The notes: generated by a model from the sequence alone, not told the origin. A stretch of DNA of 64,000 nucleotides from Thermoflexus sp. (GCF_034432235.1 NZ_DAOUCJ010000079.1:1-64000); one strand, 5' to 3'. Counted from the first letter of the stretch, positions 51,176 through 60,964 are shown. Numbers and translations are program-made.

Positions 51176-52762
51176 ATGGGGGATGACGTCGTTCGGATTT
51201 TCGATACCACGTTGCGGGACGGCGAGCAATCGCCGGGGGCGACCCTCACCGTGGAGGAGAAGCTGGAGATCGCCCGCCAGCTGGTCCGCCTGGGGGTCGA
51301 TATCATTGAAGCCGGCTTCCCGATCGCCTCGCCGGGCGATTTCGAGGCGGTGCGGCGGATCGCCCGGGAGATCGGCCCCCTGGGGAAGGACCGTCCGAAC
51401 GGCCCGCCGGTGATCGCCGGGCTGGCCCGGGCGAACCCGGAGGACATCGACGCCTGCTGGGAGGCGGTGCGAGAGGCCCCCCGCCCGCGGATCCACGTCT
51501 TCCTGGCAACCTCCGATATCCACCTGCAATACAAGCTGCGGATGACCCGGGAGGAGTGCCTGGCCCGGATCCGGGAGATGGTGGCGTATGCTCGCCGTCT
51601 GTGCGACGATGTGGAGTTCTCCCCGGAAGACGCAGGGCGCACCGATCGCGATTTCCTGATGCAGGCGCTGACGGCGGCCGTGGAGGCGGGAGCGACCACC
51701 CTGAACATCCCCGACACGGTGGGCTACACCACGCCGGAGGAGTTCGGGGCCCTCTTCGCCGAGATCCGCCGCCGGGTTCCGGGGGTGGAACGGGTGATCC
51801 TTTCCGCCCACTGCCACAATGATCTGGGCCTGGCCACCGCCAATACCCTGGCCGCTATCCGGAACGGCGCCCGCCAGGTGGAGGTCACCGTCAACGGCAT
51901 CGGCGAACGGGCGGGCAACACAGCCCTCGAAGAGGTGGTCATGGCCCTCCACACCCGGCGGGATGTCTTCGGGGTGCGCACCCATATCGACACCACCCAG
52001 ATCTATCGCACCAGCCGCCTGGTGAGCGCCCTCACCGGTATCCCGGTCCAGCCCAACAAGGCCATCGTGGGCGCGAACGCTTTCGCCCACGAAGCCGGCA
52101 TCCACCAGGATGGGATGCTGAAGAACCCGCTGACTTATGAAATCATGCGGCCGGAGACCGTAGGGGTGCCGGAATCCCGCCTGGTCCTGGGGAAGCACTC
52201 CGGACGACACGCCTTCCGGGTCCGCCTGGAGCAGATGGGCTATCACCTCCCGCCGGACGCCTTCGAGGAAGCGTTCCGCCGGTTCAAGGCGCTATGCGAT
52301 CGCAAGAAATACGTGACGGACTTCGACCTGGAAGCCCTGATGGCCGATTTCACCCAGAGCAGCGGCCAGAACTGGCGCCTGGATACGCTGCAGGTGACCT
52401 GCGGCACGCCGCTGATCGCCACCGCCACCGTCCGCCTGATGGGGCCCGACGGAGAGGTCCGCGTAGGCACGGGGACAGGGAACGGGCCGATCGACGCGGC
52501 TTACCGGGCCATCGAGGCCGCTCTGGGGATGCAGGCCCGCCTGCTGGAGTTCAACGTCCACGCAGTGACCCCAGGGCGCGACGCGATGGGGCGTGTCTTC
52601 ATCCAGGTGGAAGATCCGCATACTGGCCGCCTGGCCGGCGGCTTCGGCGCCGACACCGACATCGTGGTGGCCGCCGCCAAGGCCTATCTGCACGCCCTCC
52701 TGCGGCTGGGCCACGCCCCTCAGACCGCTCCGGTGGAAAGGATGTCCATCCCGGTTCCGTAG
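51176..52762 (+). CDS. leuA: 2-isopropylmalate synthase
   Basis: The 528-aa enzyme condenses 2-oxoisovalerate with acetyl-CoA, the first step to leucine. The catalytic TIM barrel has FDTTLRDGEQSPGATL, VEFSPEDAGRTD, and the metal-binding SAHCHNDLGLATAN. GIGERAGNTALEE and HEAGIHQDGML follow. The LeuA regulatory domain (about 400-520) is present, so leucine inhibition is likely. GGAAAGGAGGTCCGG is an excellent ribosome-binding site for the ATG at 51176. Confidence 0.96.
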   Translation: MGDDVVRIFDTTLRDGEQSPGATLTVEEKLEIARQLVRLGVDIIEAGFPIASPGDFEAVRRIAREIGPLGKDRPNGPPVIAGLARANPEDIDACWEAVREAPRPRIHVFLATSDIHLQYKLRMTREECLARIREMVAYARRLCDDVEFSPEDAGRTDRDFLMQALTAAVEAGATTLNIPDTVGYTTPEEFGALFAEIRRRVPGVERVILSAHCHNDLGLATANTLAAIRNGARQVEVTVNGIGERAGNTALEEVVMALHTRRDVFGVRTHIDTTQIYRTSRLVSALTGIPVQPNKAIVGANAFAHEAGIHQDGMLKNPLTYEIMRPETVGVPESRLVLGKHSGRHAFRVRLEQMGYHLPPDAFEEAFRRFKALCDRKKYVTDFDLEALMADFTQSSGQNWRLDTLQVTCGTPLIATATVRLMGPDGEVRVGTGTGNGPIDAAYRAIEAALGMQARLLEFNVHAVTPGRDAMGRVFIQVEDPHTGRLAGGFGADTDIVVAAAKAYLHALLRLGHAPQTAPVERMSIPVP

Positions 52763-52898
52763 CCATCTATCCGCCTGAGCGTTGCGCAGCGAGTTCCCTT
52801 TCAGGGGTTTGGAAGCTGGCCCAAAGCATCCTCCTGATTCCGCAGGCGAAGAAGCGACAACGCGCTCGAGCGAAGAAACACGATCCGGAGGTTCACCG

Positions 52899-54179
52899 AT
52901 GGGCATGACCATGGCCGAGAAGATCATCGCCGCTCATGCCGGGCTGGATCACGTGGAGCCAGGGGATTTAGTGGAGGCCCGGGTCGATTTCGTGATGGCC
53001 AACGACATCACCGCCGCCCTGGCCATCCGGGAGTTCGAGAAACTGGGCGTGGAAGGGGTGTTCGACCGGGAGCGGGTCGCCTTCGTGGCCGACCACTTCG
53101 TCCCGCCCCCCAACATCAAGGCCGCCGAGCAGTGCATGACCGTCCGCACCTGGGCCCGGCGCAAAGGGATCCTCTACTTTGAAGGGGGGCGGGATGGCGG
53201 CATTGAGCACATCGTGCTGCCGGAGCAGGGCCTGGTGCTGCCCGGGGAGATCATCATCGGGGCGGATTCCCACACCTGCACCTATGGGGCCCTGGGCGCC
53301 TTCTCGACGGGCGTGGGCTCCACCGACGCCGCCGTGGCCATGGCCACCGGCCGGCTCTGGCTTAAGGTGCCCCCCACGATGCGCCTGTTCTACCATGGGA
53401 CGCTCCGCCCATGGGTCACGGCGAAGGATCTCATCCTCCACACCATCGGCCACATCGGGGTCGATGGGGCGCTCTATATGGCCATGTTCTTCACCGGGCC
53501 CGTGATCCGGAGCCTCAGCATGGATGGACGGTTCACCATCACGAACATGGCGATTGAGGCGGGGGCGAAGGCCGGGTTGATGGAGGTGGATGAGAAGACC
53601 CTGGATTACGTCCGCCCCCGGGCGAAGCGCCCCTTCACGGTTTATCGGGATGACCCGGACGCCCGGTATGAGGTCGATCTGGATTTCAACGTCAGCGACT
53701 GGGAGCCGGTGGTCGCGGTGCCCCACCTGCCCTCGAACGTGCGGCCGGTGAGCGAGCTCACCGACATCCGGATCGATCAGGTGTTCATCGGCTCGTGCAC
53801 GAACGGGCGCATCGAGGATCTGCGGCTGGCCGCCCGGATCCTCCAGGGCCAGCGGGTGCATCCCGAGGTTCGCTGCATCATCATCCCGGGCAGCGGGCCG
53901 ACTTACCGGCAGGCGCTGGAGGAGGGCCTGATCGATATCTTTGTGGAAGCCGGCGCGGTGGTGGGCCTGCCCTCGTGCGGCCCATGCATGGGCGGATACT
54001 CCGGCGTGCTGGGGCCGGGGGAGCGCTGCGTCTCCACCACCAATCGCAACTTCATCGGCCGCATGGGCCATCCGACCAGCGAGGTGTATCTGGCCAATCC
54101 GGCGGTGGCCGCGGCCAGCGCCATCCTGGGGCGCATCGCCAGCCCGGAGGAAGTGAGGGCTCAGGCCGTGGCCGCGTAA
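52899..54179 (+). CDS. leuC: 3-isopropylmalate dehydratase large subunit
   Basis: The 426-aa subunit is of the shorter archaeal-like type. The Fe4S4 cysteines appear in GSCTNGRIEDL and in GLPSCGPCMGG, and GADSHTCTYGALGAFSTGVGS is the substrate loop. It isomerises 2- to 3-isopropylmalate, and with citramalate can also serve the pathway begun by CimA. CCGGAGGTTCACCG precedes ATG 52899. The 136 bp after leuA holds nothing recognisable. Confidence 0.95.
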   Translation: MGMTMAEKIIAAHAGLDHVEPGDLVEARVDFVMANDITAALAIREFEKLGVEGVFDRERVAFVADHFVPPPNIKAAEQCMTVRTWARRKGILYFEGGRDGGIEHIVLPEQGLVLPGEIIIGADSHTCTYGALGAFSTGVGSTDAAVAMATGRLWLKVPPTMRLFYHGTLRPWVTAKDLILHTIGHIGVDGALYMAMFFTGPVIRSLSMDGRFTITNMAIEAGAKAGLMEVDEKTLDYVRPRAKRPFTVYRDDPDARYEVDLDFNVSDWEPVVAVPHLPSNVRPVSELTDIRIDQVFIGSCTNGRIEDLRLAARILQGQRVHPEVRCIIIPGSGPTYRQALEEGLIDIFVEAGAVVGLPSCGPCMGGYSGVLGPGERCVSTTNRNFIGRMGHPTSEVYLANPAVAAASAILGRIASPEEVRAQAVAA

Positions 54180-54296
54180 GGCCCCGGAAGCTCGAGGGGT
54201 TCACTTCCGCGATCCGGATCATAAGAGGCTTTCCGCTTCACAATGCGTTCCGATACCCACCCTGCGGAATTCCTGAGACACAAGGAGGAAGATCCC

Positions 54297-54458
54297 ATGA
54301 AGGACTCGCGCTCGGTCTGGGAGGAATTTCTGGAGGAAGCGATCCCCTCCTGGGAGGCGGATCCAGAGGAGGATCCCGCGCGCAGCTCCCATCCGACGAA
54401 CTGGGTGGTGGATTGCATGATGGGCTGCTATAACTTCACCGAACCCGAAGAGGATTGA
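54297..54458 (+). CDS. Small acidic protein of unknown function between leuC and leuD
   Basis: The 53-aa protein starts at ATG 54297 behind a textbook AAGGAGGAAGATCCC site and stops 11 bp before leuD. It is strongly acidic, has three Trp, and carries a CMMGC motif (Cys-x3-Cys) near residue 40, followed by an acidic tail EPEED. No membrane segment or signal is seen, and I do not recognise the family. Its spacing, signals and position say it is translated with LeuC and LeuD. A role in their assembly or in Fe-S cluster supply is only a guess. Confidence 0.7.
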   Translation: MKDSRSVWEEFLEEAIPSWEADPEEDPARSSHPTNWVVDCMMGCYNFTEPEED

Positions 54459-54469
54459 GGAGGGAAGCC

Positions 54470-54973
54470 ATGCGCTTCCACGGGCGCGCCTGGGTTTTCG
54501 GGGACAACATCGACACCGATGTGATTATCCCGGGGCGTTACCTGAACACCACGGACCCGAAGGAGCTGGCCGCGCATTGCATGGAGGGGATCGATCCGGA
54601 GTTTCCCCATAAGGTGCAGCCGGGGGACATCGTGGTGGCGGGACGCAACTTCGGGAGCGGCTCTTCCCGGGAGCACGCGCCGATCAGCCTGAAGGCGGCC
54701 GGGGTCTCCTGTGTGATCGCCAAATCGTTCGCCCGCATCTTCTTCCGGAACGCCATCAACATCGGCCTCCCGGTGCTGGAATGCCCGGAGGCCGTGGAGG
54801 CCATCTCGCCGGGGGATGAGCTGGAAGTCCATCTGGACACCGGGGAGATCCGCAACCATCGGACCGGCCAGACCTTTCGCGCCAAGCCCTACCCGCCCTT
54901 CATGCTGGAGCTGATCCGCGCCGGCGGGCTGATCCCTTACACCCGCGCTCGCCTGCAGCAGGAGCGAGCGTAG
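54470..54973 (+). CDS. leuD: 3-isopropylmalate dehydratase small subunit
   Basis: The 167-aa swivelling-domain subunit has FGDNIDTDVIIPGRYL, the substrate-binding FGSGSSREHAP and AKSFARIFFRNAINIGLP. This short form usually pairs with the shorter LeuC type, as seen here. GAGGAGGGAAGCC precedes the ATG. It follows the 53-aa gene by 11 bp. Confidence 0.95.
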   Translation: MRFHGRAWVFGDNIDTDVIIPGRYLNTTDPKELAAHCMEGIDPEFPHKVQPGDIVVAGRNFGSGSSREHAPISLKAAGVSCVIAKSFARIFFRNAINIGLPVLECPEAVEAISPGDELEVHLDTGEIRNHRTGQTFRAKPYPPFMLELIRAGGLIPYTRARLQQERA

Positions 54974-55058
54974 GCCCTCCCGAGGCTTTCGCCGCCTTCG
55001 GCGGCCTCGCGGAACAGGAACCGCGCTGTGCCCATTTCAGGATGCAGAGGAGGTCCAT

Positions 55059-55283
55059 ATGCCCTGTCGAGAAAGGAGGTGGACCCGGGTTGCCCTGCGC
55101 TGGGACCGCTGGATGGAGGTCCTGAGCGGGGCCGCCCGCGCCATCGCCGCCGCGTTCGGCCGGATCTCATATCCCCATTTCCACCCCATACCGGTCGAGG
55201 AGGTGCGCGATGGAGGCCGTCTGGCTTTACGATACGACGCTGCGCGATGGAAGCCAGCGCGAAGGCATTTCGTTCACTGTTGA
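55059..55283 (+). CDS. Possible small protein overlapping cimA
   Basis: An open frame of 74 codons begins at ATG 55059, five bases after AGAGGAGGTCC, a strong ribosome-binding site, and runs 74 bases into cimA. The product would be basic, with three Trp and a helical middle part (LSGAARAIAAAFGR). A second strong site (AAAGGAGGTGG) lies inside it near 55074. It could be a real small protein, a coupling leader for cimA, or chance. I do not recognise a family. Confidence 0.35.
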   Translation: MPCRERRWTRVALRWDRWMEVLSGAARAIAAAFGRISYPHFHPIPVEEVRDGGRLALRYDAARWKPARRHFVHC

Positions 55284-56763
55284 GGACAAGCTCCGGATCA
55301 CGGAGAAGCTGGACGAGCTGGGCATCCATTACATTGAAGGGGGCTGGCCCGGCTCCAATCCGAAAGATGCGGAATACTTCCGCCGGGTCCGCCATCTGCC
55401 GCTTCGCCACGCCCGGATCGCCGCCTTTGGGATGACCCGGCGCCCCGGCCGGCGGGCGGAGGAGGACGAGAACCTGCAGGCTTTGCTGGAGGCGGAGACC
55501 CCCGTGGTGACCGTGGTCGGCAAGTCGTGGGATCTCCACGTCCATCGGGTGCTGGAGACCACGCTGGAGGAGAACCTGGCGATGATCCGGGAGAGCGTGG
55601 CCTTCCTGAAGGCCCACGGGCGGGAGGTGGTCTACGACGCCGAACATTTCTTCGATGGGTGGAAGCGGAATCCGGATTACGCCCTGGCGACCCTTCGGGC
55701 GGCCCAGGAGGGCGGGGCGGACTGGATCGTCCTCTGCGACACCAACGGGGGATCCATGCCCTGGGAGATCGAAGAGGGGGTCGATGCGGCGAAGCGCGCG
55801 GTCTCCGTCCCCCTGGGCATCCACACGCATAATGACTGCGAGCTGGCCGTGGCCAACTCCCTGGCCGCCATCCGCCGGGGCGCTCGCCAGGTGCAGGGGA
55901 CCATCAACGGATACGGGGAGCGGGTCGGCAACGCCAACCTGATCTCCATCATCGCCAACCTCAAGCTCAAGATGGGGATCGACTGCGTGACCGACGAGCA
56001 GCTGGCCCGTCTGACGGAAGTTTCCCGCTTCGTGGCTGAGGTGGCGAACCTGCCCCACGATTCCCATCAACCGTATGTGGGGGCCAGCGCCTTCGCCCAC
56101 AAGGGCGGCATCCACGTGGCGGCGATCCTCAAGGTCGAAGAAAGCTATCAGCACATCGATCCGGCCCGCGTGGGCAACGTCAAACGGGTCCTGGTCTCCG
56201 AGCTCTCCGGGCGCGGGAACATCGTGGCCAAGGCCCTGGAGTTCGGGCTGCGGCTGGATCCCGATGATCCGGCGGTGCAGGCGGTGGTGCGCCGCATCAA
56301 GGCCCTGGAGAACGAGGGCTTCTATTTCGAAGATGCGGAGGCCTCGGTGATCCTGATGCTGCGACGCGCGCAGCCGGATTACATCCCGCCTTTTGAGGTC
56401 CTCGATTACGTCGTGATGGTGGAACGCCGGGACGGCCGGGAGCCGGTTGCGGAGGCGGCGGTGAAAGTCCGGGTGGATGGGGAGACGGTGCACACGGCCG
56501 CGGAGGGCAACGGCCCGGTCAACGCCCTCGACGCGGCGCTGCGCAAAGCTCTTCTTCCCCGCTATCCGGTTCTCTCCCGTATCCACCTCACCAACTATCG
56601 GGTTCACATCCTGAACGGGGACGCCGGGACAGCGGCCCGGGTGCGGGTGTGGATCGAGAGCACCGATGGCCAGCGGGTGTGGCGGACGGTCGGGGCCTCC
56701 ACGAACATCCTGGAGGCCAGCCGCCTGGCCTTGCAGGACAGCCTGGAGTTCGGGATCGGATAG
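55210..56763 (+). CDS. cimA: (R)-citramalate synthase
   Basis: The 517-aa enzyme makes citramalate from pyruvate and acetyl-CoA, giving 2-oxobutyrate for isoleucine without threonine. It resembles LeuA but with DTTLRDGSQREGISF, VGKSWDLHVHRVLETT and HTHNDCELAVANS, and ends in its own LeuA-type regulatory domain (DGETVHTAAEGNGPVNALD). The VGKSWDLHV segment distinguishes CimA from LeuA. GAGGAGGTGCGCG precedes the ATG. Its product is processed by LeuCD and LeuB of the same operon. Confidence 0.94.
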   Translation: MEAVWLYDTTLRDGSQREGISFTVEDKLRITEKLDELGIHYIEGGWPGSNPKDAEYFRRVRHLPLRHARIAAFGMTRRPGRRAEEDENLQALLEAETPVVTVVGKSWDLHVHRVLETTLEENLAMIRESVAFLKAHGREVVYDAEHFFDGWKRNPDYALATLRAAQEGGADWIVLCDTNGGSMPWEIEEGVDAAKRAVSVPLGIHTHNDCELAVANSLAAIRRGARQVQGTINGYGERVGNANLISIIANLKLKMGIDCVTDEQLARLTEVSRFVAEVANLPHDSHQPYVGASAFAHKGGIHVAAILKVEESYQHIDPARVGNVKRVLVSELSGRGNIVAKALEFGLRLDPDDPAVQAVVRRIKALENEGFYFEDAEASVILMLRRAQPDYIPPFEVLDYVVMVERRDGREPVAEAAVKVRVDGETVHTAAEGNGPVNALDAALRKALLPRYPVLSRIHLTNYRVHILNGDAGTAARVRVWIESTDGQRVWRTVGASTNILEASRLALQDSLEFGIG

Positions 56764-56873
56764 CTGCGGTATCCGTCTCCGCACGGCGCCAGGCCAATCC
56801 GAAAGGGTTGCCGGCCGCACCAGGCGCTCGCCCCTCCTGATATTCCCGAGAAACGCTATTTGGGAAGCATCCC

Positions 56874-57956
56874 ATGGGACGCTTCGTGATCGCTGTGCTG
56901 CCAGGAGATGGGATCGGACCAGAGGTCACCACGGAGGCCCTGCGGGTCCTGGAGGCCGTGGGGCATCGGTTTGGGCATCGCTTTGAGTTCCACGAGGCGC
57001 TGATCGGCGGGGCCGCCATCGACGCGACGGGGTCTCCCCTTCCCCCCGAAACGCTGGAGCGCTGTCGCCGCTCGGATGCGATCCTCCTGGGCGCCGTTGG
57101 CGGGCCCCGGTGGGATGATCCCACGGCTCCGGTGCGGCCGGAGCAGGGCCTCCTGGGCCTGCGCAAGGCCTTCGATCTGTTCGCCAATCTCCGTCCGGTT
57201 CGGGTGTTCCCGGCCCTCACCCATGCGACCCCATTGAAAGAGGGGATCGTGCGAGGGGTGGACATCCTCTTCGTCCGGGAGCTGACCGGGGGCCTGTATT
57301 TCGGCCCCCGCCAGGAAGCCGGACCGGAGGGTGAGGAGGCGTATGATACGATGCGCTACACCCGGCCGGAGATCGAGCGCGTGGTCCGGCTGGCCGCCCG
57401 CCTCGCCCGGGGCCGCCGGAAGAAGCTGACCTCTGTGGACAAGGCCAATGTGCTGGCCGCCTCCCGCCTCTGGCGACGGGTGACCGAAGCGGTGGTCCGG
57501 CGGGAATTCCCGGATCTCGCCCTGGAGCACCTCCTGGTGGACGCCTTCGCCATGCACCTGATCCGGCGTCCAGCGGTTTTCGATGTCGTGGTGACGGAAA
57601 ATATGTTCGGAGATATCCTGACCGATGAGGCGGCGGTGCTGGCGGGATCCATGGGGATGCTGCCCTCCGCCTCCCTGGGGGAAGAACCGCCCGGCCTCTT
57701 CGAGCCGGTGCACGGTTCCGCCCCGGATATCGCCGGGCGCAACCTGGCCAACCCGATCGGGGCGATCCTGAGCGGGGCTTTGATGTTGCGCTACGGCTTC
57801 GGCCTGGAGGCGGAGGCCCGGGCGATCGAAGAGGCGGTGGAAGCGGCCCTGGAAGCGGGCTACCGCACCCGGGACATCGCGGACGGCGAGACCTGCATCG
57901 TCGGGACGCGCGAGATGGGCGAGGCCATCGCCCGATATATCCTGGACGGCGCATGA
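56874..57956 (+). CDS. leuB: 3-isopropylmalate dehydrogenase
   Basis: The 360-aa enzyme oxidises and decarboxylates 3-isopropylmalate. It has LPGDGIGPEVTTEALRVL, the substrate arginines in LRKAFDLFANLRPVR, RELTGGLYFG, the metal Asp residues in NMFGDILTDEAAVLAGSMGMLPSA, and the NAD-binding EPVHGSAPDIAG. It may also process the 3-methylmalate of the citramalate route. It lies 110 bp after cimA. Confidence 0.96.
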   Translation: MGRFVIAVLPGDGIGPEVTTEALRVLEAVGHRFGHRFEFHEALIGGAAIDATGSPLPPETLERCRRSDAILLGAVGGPRWDDPTAPVRPEQGLLGLRKAFDLFANLRPVRVFPALTHATPLKEGIVRGVDILFVRELTGGLYFGPRQEAGPEGEEAYDTMRYTRPEIERVVRLAARLARGRRKKLTSVDKANVLAASRLWRRVTEAVVRREFPDLALEHLLVDAFAMHLIRRPAVFDVVVTENMFGDILTDEAAVLAGSMGMLPSASLGEEPPGLFEPVHGSAPDIAGRNLANPIGAILSGALMLRYGFGLEAEARAIEEAVEAALEAGYRTRDIADGETCIVGTREMGEAIARYILDGA

Positions 57957-58097
57957 CCGGCCGGCTGTCTGTCCCCTGATCCTTTGAGGCGGTCGGGGAT
58001 CGGGTGGAGCGCCTTCAGTGCCCGGCGCAGCCCTGAAATCCCATGGATGAAACCCGCAGCACCGCTTCTGCTCCAATCCGGATCTGGAGGTTTCACC

Positions 58098-59783
58098 ATG
58101 CCCATTCCTTCGAACGGTCGCAAGCATCGGAGCGCGCAGGTGACGGAGGGCCTGGAGCGCGCGCCGCATCGGGCCATGCTTCGGGCCGTCGGATTCCGGG
58201 ACGAGGACTTCCGCCGGCCTTTCATCGGGGTCGCCAATACCTGGTTCGAGGCGCAACCCTGCAATCATCATCTGCATCGCCTCGCTGAGCTCGTCAAACA
58301 GGGGATCCGGGACGCCGGGGGAACGCCCATTGAGTTCAACGCCGTCCCGGCCAACGACGCCATCGGGATGGGCCATGAGGGCATGAAAGCTTCCCTGGTC
58401 AGCCGGGAGCTAATCGCGGATTCCATCGAGCTCGCCGCCATCGCCTATCAGCTGGATGCCCTGGTGACCATCGGGGGCTGTGATAAGACGCAGCCGGCCT
58501 GTGTGATGGCCATGGCCCGCCTGAACCTGCCCGCGATCTACCTGTATGGGGGAAGCGTTCCCCCGGGGAACTGGCGGGGGCGGGCGGTGACCATCCAGGA
58601 CGTCTTCGAGGCGGTGGGGGCGGTGAGCCGCGGCCGGATGACCCTCGAGGAGCTGAGGGAGCTGGAGGAAGCCGCGGTGCCCACCTATGGCGCCTGCGGG
58701 GGGATGTTCACCGCCAACACCATGGCCTCCGCCTTCGAGGCGATGGGGTTGACCCTCCCCAACGGGGCCGCGCCGGTCGCCCCCAGCCGGGCCCGGGAGG
58801 AGCTGGCCTACGAGACCGGCCGGGCGATCGTCCGCATCCTGGAGGCCGGCATCCGGCCCCGGGATATCATGACCCGCGAAGCCTTCGAGAACGCCATCGC
58901 TGTGGCCGCCGCAATGGGCGGGTCCACGAACCTGATCCTGCACTTGCTGGCCATCGCCCACGAGGCCGGGGTTCCCCTCACCCTGGAGGACTTCGAGCGG
59001 GTCAGCGAGCGAACGCCTCATCTGGCGGACCTGAAACCCGCGGGCCGTTACGTGATGGCCGATGTGGATCGCATCGGCGGCGTGCCCGTGGTGATGAAGG
59101 CCCTGCTCCATGCCGGGCTGCTGCACGGGCACTGCCGCACCGTCACCGGCGAGACCATCGCCGAGCGCCTGGCCGGCGTGGTCTTCCCGGAGGATCAGGA
59201 TGTTGTCCGGCCGGTCAGCCGCCCCCTGCACCCCACCGGCGGCTACGTCATCCTGCGCGGCAACCTGGCCCCCGAGGGCGGCGTCCTGAAGATCACGGGG
59301 ACCACCAAACGCTATCACCGCGGCCCGGCGCGCGTCTTCGATCGGGAAGAGGACGCCTTCCAGGCGGTCAACACCGGCCGGATCCGGCCGGGCGATGTCG
59401 TCGTGGTGCGTTACGAAGGCCCGAAGGGCGGGCCGGGGATGCGGGAAATGCTGGTGGTCACCGCCGCCCTGGTGGGGCAGGGCCTGAAAGATGAGGTGGC
59501 CCTCCTGACGGACGGTCGGTTCTCCGGAGCCACCCACGGGCTGATGATCGGCCATATCTCGCCGGAGGCCGCGGTGGGAGGCCCGCTGGCGCTGCTCCAG
59601 GATGGCGACATCATCGAGATCGATGTGGATCGCCGGGTGGTGAACGTGGAGCTTTCCGAAGAGGAACTGGCCCGGCGCCGGGCGGCCTGGACCCCGCCGC
59701 CGCCAAAGTATACCCGGGGGCTTTTCGCCAAATACGCCCGCCTGGTCTCCTCCGCCGCCCGGGGGGCCATTTGCGAAGGGTAA
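58098..59783 (+). CDS. ilvD: Dihydroxy-acid dehydratase
   Basis: The 561-aa Fe-S enzyme forms the 2-oxo acids of valine and isoleucine. The cluster cysteines are in QPCNHH, GGCDKTQPACVM and YGACGGMFTANTMAS, and the C-terminal active-site loop is DGRFSGATHGLMIGHISPEA. The length is normal. TCTGGAGGTTTCACC precedes ATG 58098. The 141 bp between leuB and ilvD shows no terminator. Confidence 0.96.
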   Translation: MPIPSNGRKHRSAQVTEGLERAPHRAMLRAVGFRDEDFRRPFIGVANTWFEAQPCNHHLHRLAELVKQGIRDAGGTPIEFNAVPANDAIGMGHEGMKASLVSRELIADSIELAAIAYQLDALVTIGGCDKTQPACVMAMARLNLPAIYLYGGSVPPGNWRGRAVTIQDVFEAVGAVSRGRMTLEELRELEEAAVPTYGACGGMFTANTMASAFEAMGLTLPNGAAPVAPSRAREELAYETGRAIVRILEAGIRPRDIMTREAFENAIAVAAAMGGSTNLILHLLAIAHEAGVPLTLEDFERVSERTPHLADLKPAGRYVMADVDRIGGVPVVMKALLHAGLLHGHCRTVTGETIAERLAGVVFPEDQDVVRPVSRPLHPTGGYVILRGNLAPEGGVLKITGTTKRYHRGPARVFDREEDAFQAVNTGRIRPGDVVVVRYEGPKGGPGMREMLVVTAALVGQGLKDEVALLTDGRFSGATHGLMIGHISPEAAVGGPLALLQDGDIIEIDVDRRVVNVELSEEELARRRAAWTPPPPKYTRGLFAKYARLVSSAARGAICEG

Positions 59784-59849
59784 ATCCGGGAAGCAAGACG
59801 CCGATCACTTTGACCTCCAGAGAACGGCATCCGCACGGGGCAGAACTCG

Positions 59850-60905
59850 ATGAGCGCGAAACCTTCCTTTCGAGTCGCGGTGCTGGGCGCGACGGGGATG
59901 GTCGGCCAGTGGCTGGTGCACCTGCTGGACCGTCATCCATGGTTTCGGGTGGTCGCGCTGACGGGGTCCGATCGCTCGGTGGGCCGCCCGTATGGCGAGG
60001 CGTGTCGCTGGCTGCTGAGCGCTCCGATGCCAGACTGGGCCGCCCGCATGGTCGTGCAGCCGACGGAGCCGGGGTTCGACGCGGAGATCGTGATCTCCGC
60101 CCTCCCCTCCGACATCGCCCGGGAGGTGGAGCCCCGGTTCGCCGCCGCGGGCTATCTGGTGGCCAGCAACGCTTCCGCCTACCGGATGACGTCGGATGTG
60201 CCCCTGGTGATGCCGGATGTCAACTTCGATCACCTGGGGTTGCTCTCCCACCAGCGCGAAAGCCGGGGCTGGTCCGGCGCCCTGATCACGAACCCCAACT
60301 GCACCACCACCGCGGCGGTCCTCCCCCTCAAAGCCCTGATGCCCTATGGCGTCCGGCGGGTGCATCTCGTAAGCCTGCAGGCCCTCTCCGGCGCCGGCTA
60401 TCCCGGCGTCTCCGCCGTTGAGATCGCCGACAACGTCCTCCCCTATATTCCGGGGGAAGAAGAGAAGCTGGAAACGGAACCCCGCAAGCTGCTGGGGAAA
60501 CTGCAGGACGGGAGGGTGGAAGCAGCGCCGGTGCGCCTGAGCGCGCAGACGAATCGGGTTCCCACCCTGGATGGACATCTGGTCTGTCTGTCGGTGGAGC
60601 TGGAGGAAGCGATCCGCCCCGAGGAAGCCGTGAGGGCGATGAACGGCTACCGTCCGCCGGAGGAAGTGGCGGATCTCCCGAGCGCGGTGGCCCAGCCGAT
60701 CGTGGTGCGGACAGAGCCGGATCGGCCCCAGCCCCGCCTGGATCGCATGACAGGGGGCGGGATGAGCGTGGTGGTGGGACGGGTGCAGCCGTGTCCGGTC
60801 TTCACCCTGAAATTCGTGGCCCTCACCCACAACACCATCCGAGGCGCCGCCGGCGCCGCCCTCTTCAACGCCGAAGCTACTCTGCGCTGGATGGGGAGGG
60901 TATAG
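59850..60905 (+). CDS. asd: Aspartate-semialdehyde dehydrogenase
   Basis: The 351-aa enzyme reduces aspartyl phosphate to the semialdehyde for threonine, methionine and lysine. It has VAVLGATGMVGQWLVHLL, the active-site Cys in TNPNCTTTAAVLPLK and the SGAGYPGVSA substrate loop, and resembles the archaeal/fungal-type ASADH. As the last gene of the operon it joins the aspartate family to the branched-chain pathway. A large hairpin follows. Confidence 0.95.
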   Translation: MSAKPSFRVAVLGATGMVGQWLVHLLDRHPWFRVVALTGSDRSVGRPYGEACRWLLSAPMPDWAARMVVQPTEPGFDAEIVISALPSDIAREVEPRFAAAGYLVASNASAYRMTSDVPLVMPDVNFDHLGLLSHQRESRGWSGALITNPNCTTTAAVLPLKALMPYGVRRVHLVSLQALSGAGYPGVSAVEIADNVLPYIPGEEEKLETEPRKLLGKLQDGRVEAAPVRLSAQTNRVPTLDGHLVCLSVELEEAIRPEEAVRAMNGYRPPEEVADLPSAVAQPIVVRTEPDRPQPRLDRMTGGGMSVVVGRVQPCPVFTLKFVALTHNTIRGAAGAALFNAEATLRWMGRV

Positions 60906-60911
60906 CGGCAT

Positions 60912-60964
60912 GGGCCTCCCGGGGATGGGGGACCGCCTTTGATGATCCCCGATCCCCGGGAGCC
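60912..60964 (+). terminator. Large hairpin at the end of the ilv-leu-asd operon
   Basis: GGGCCTCCCGGGGATGGGGGA pairs, with small bulges, with TCCCCGATCCCCGGGAGCCC across a loop of about 12 bases, starting 7 bases after the asd stop. No T-run follows, as with several hairpins here. Confidence 0.65.
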
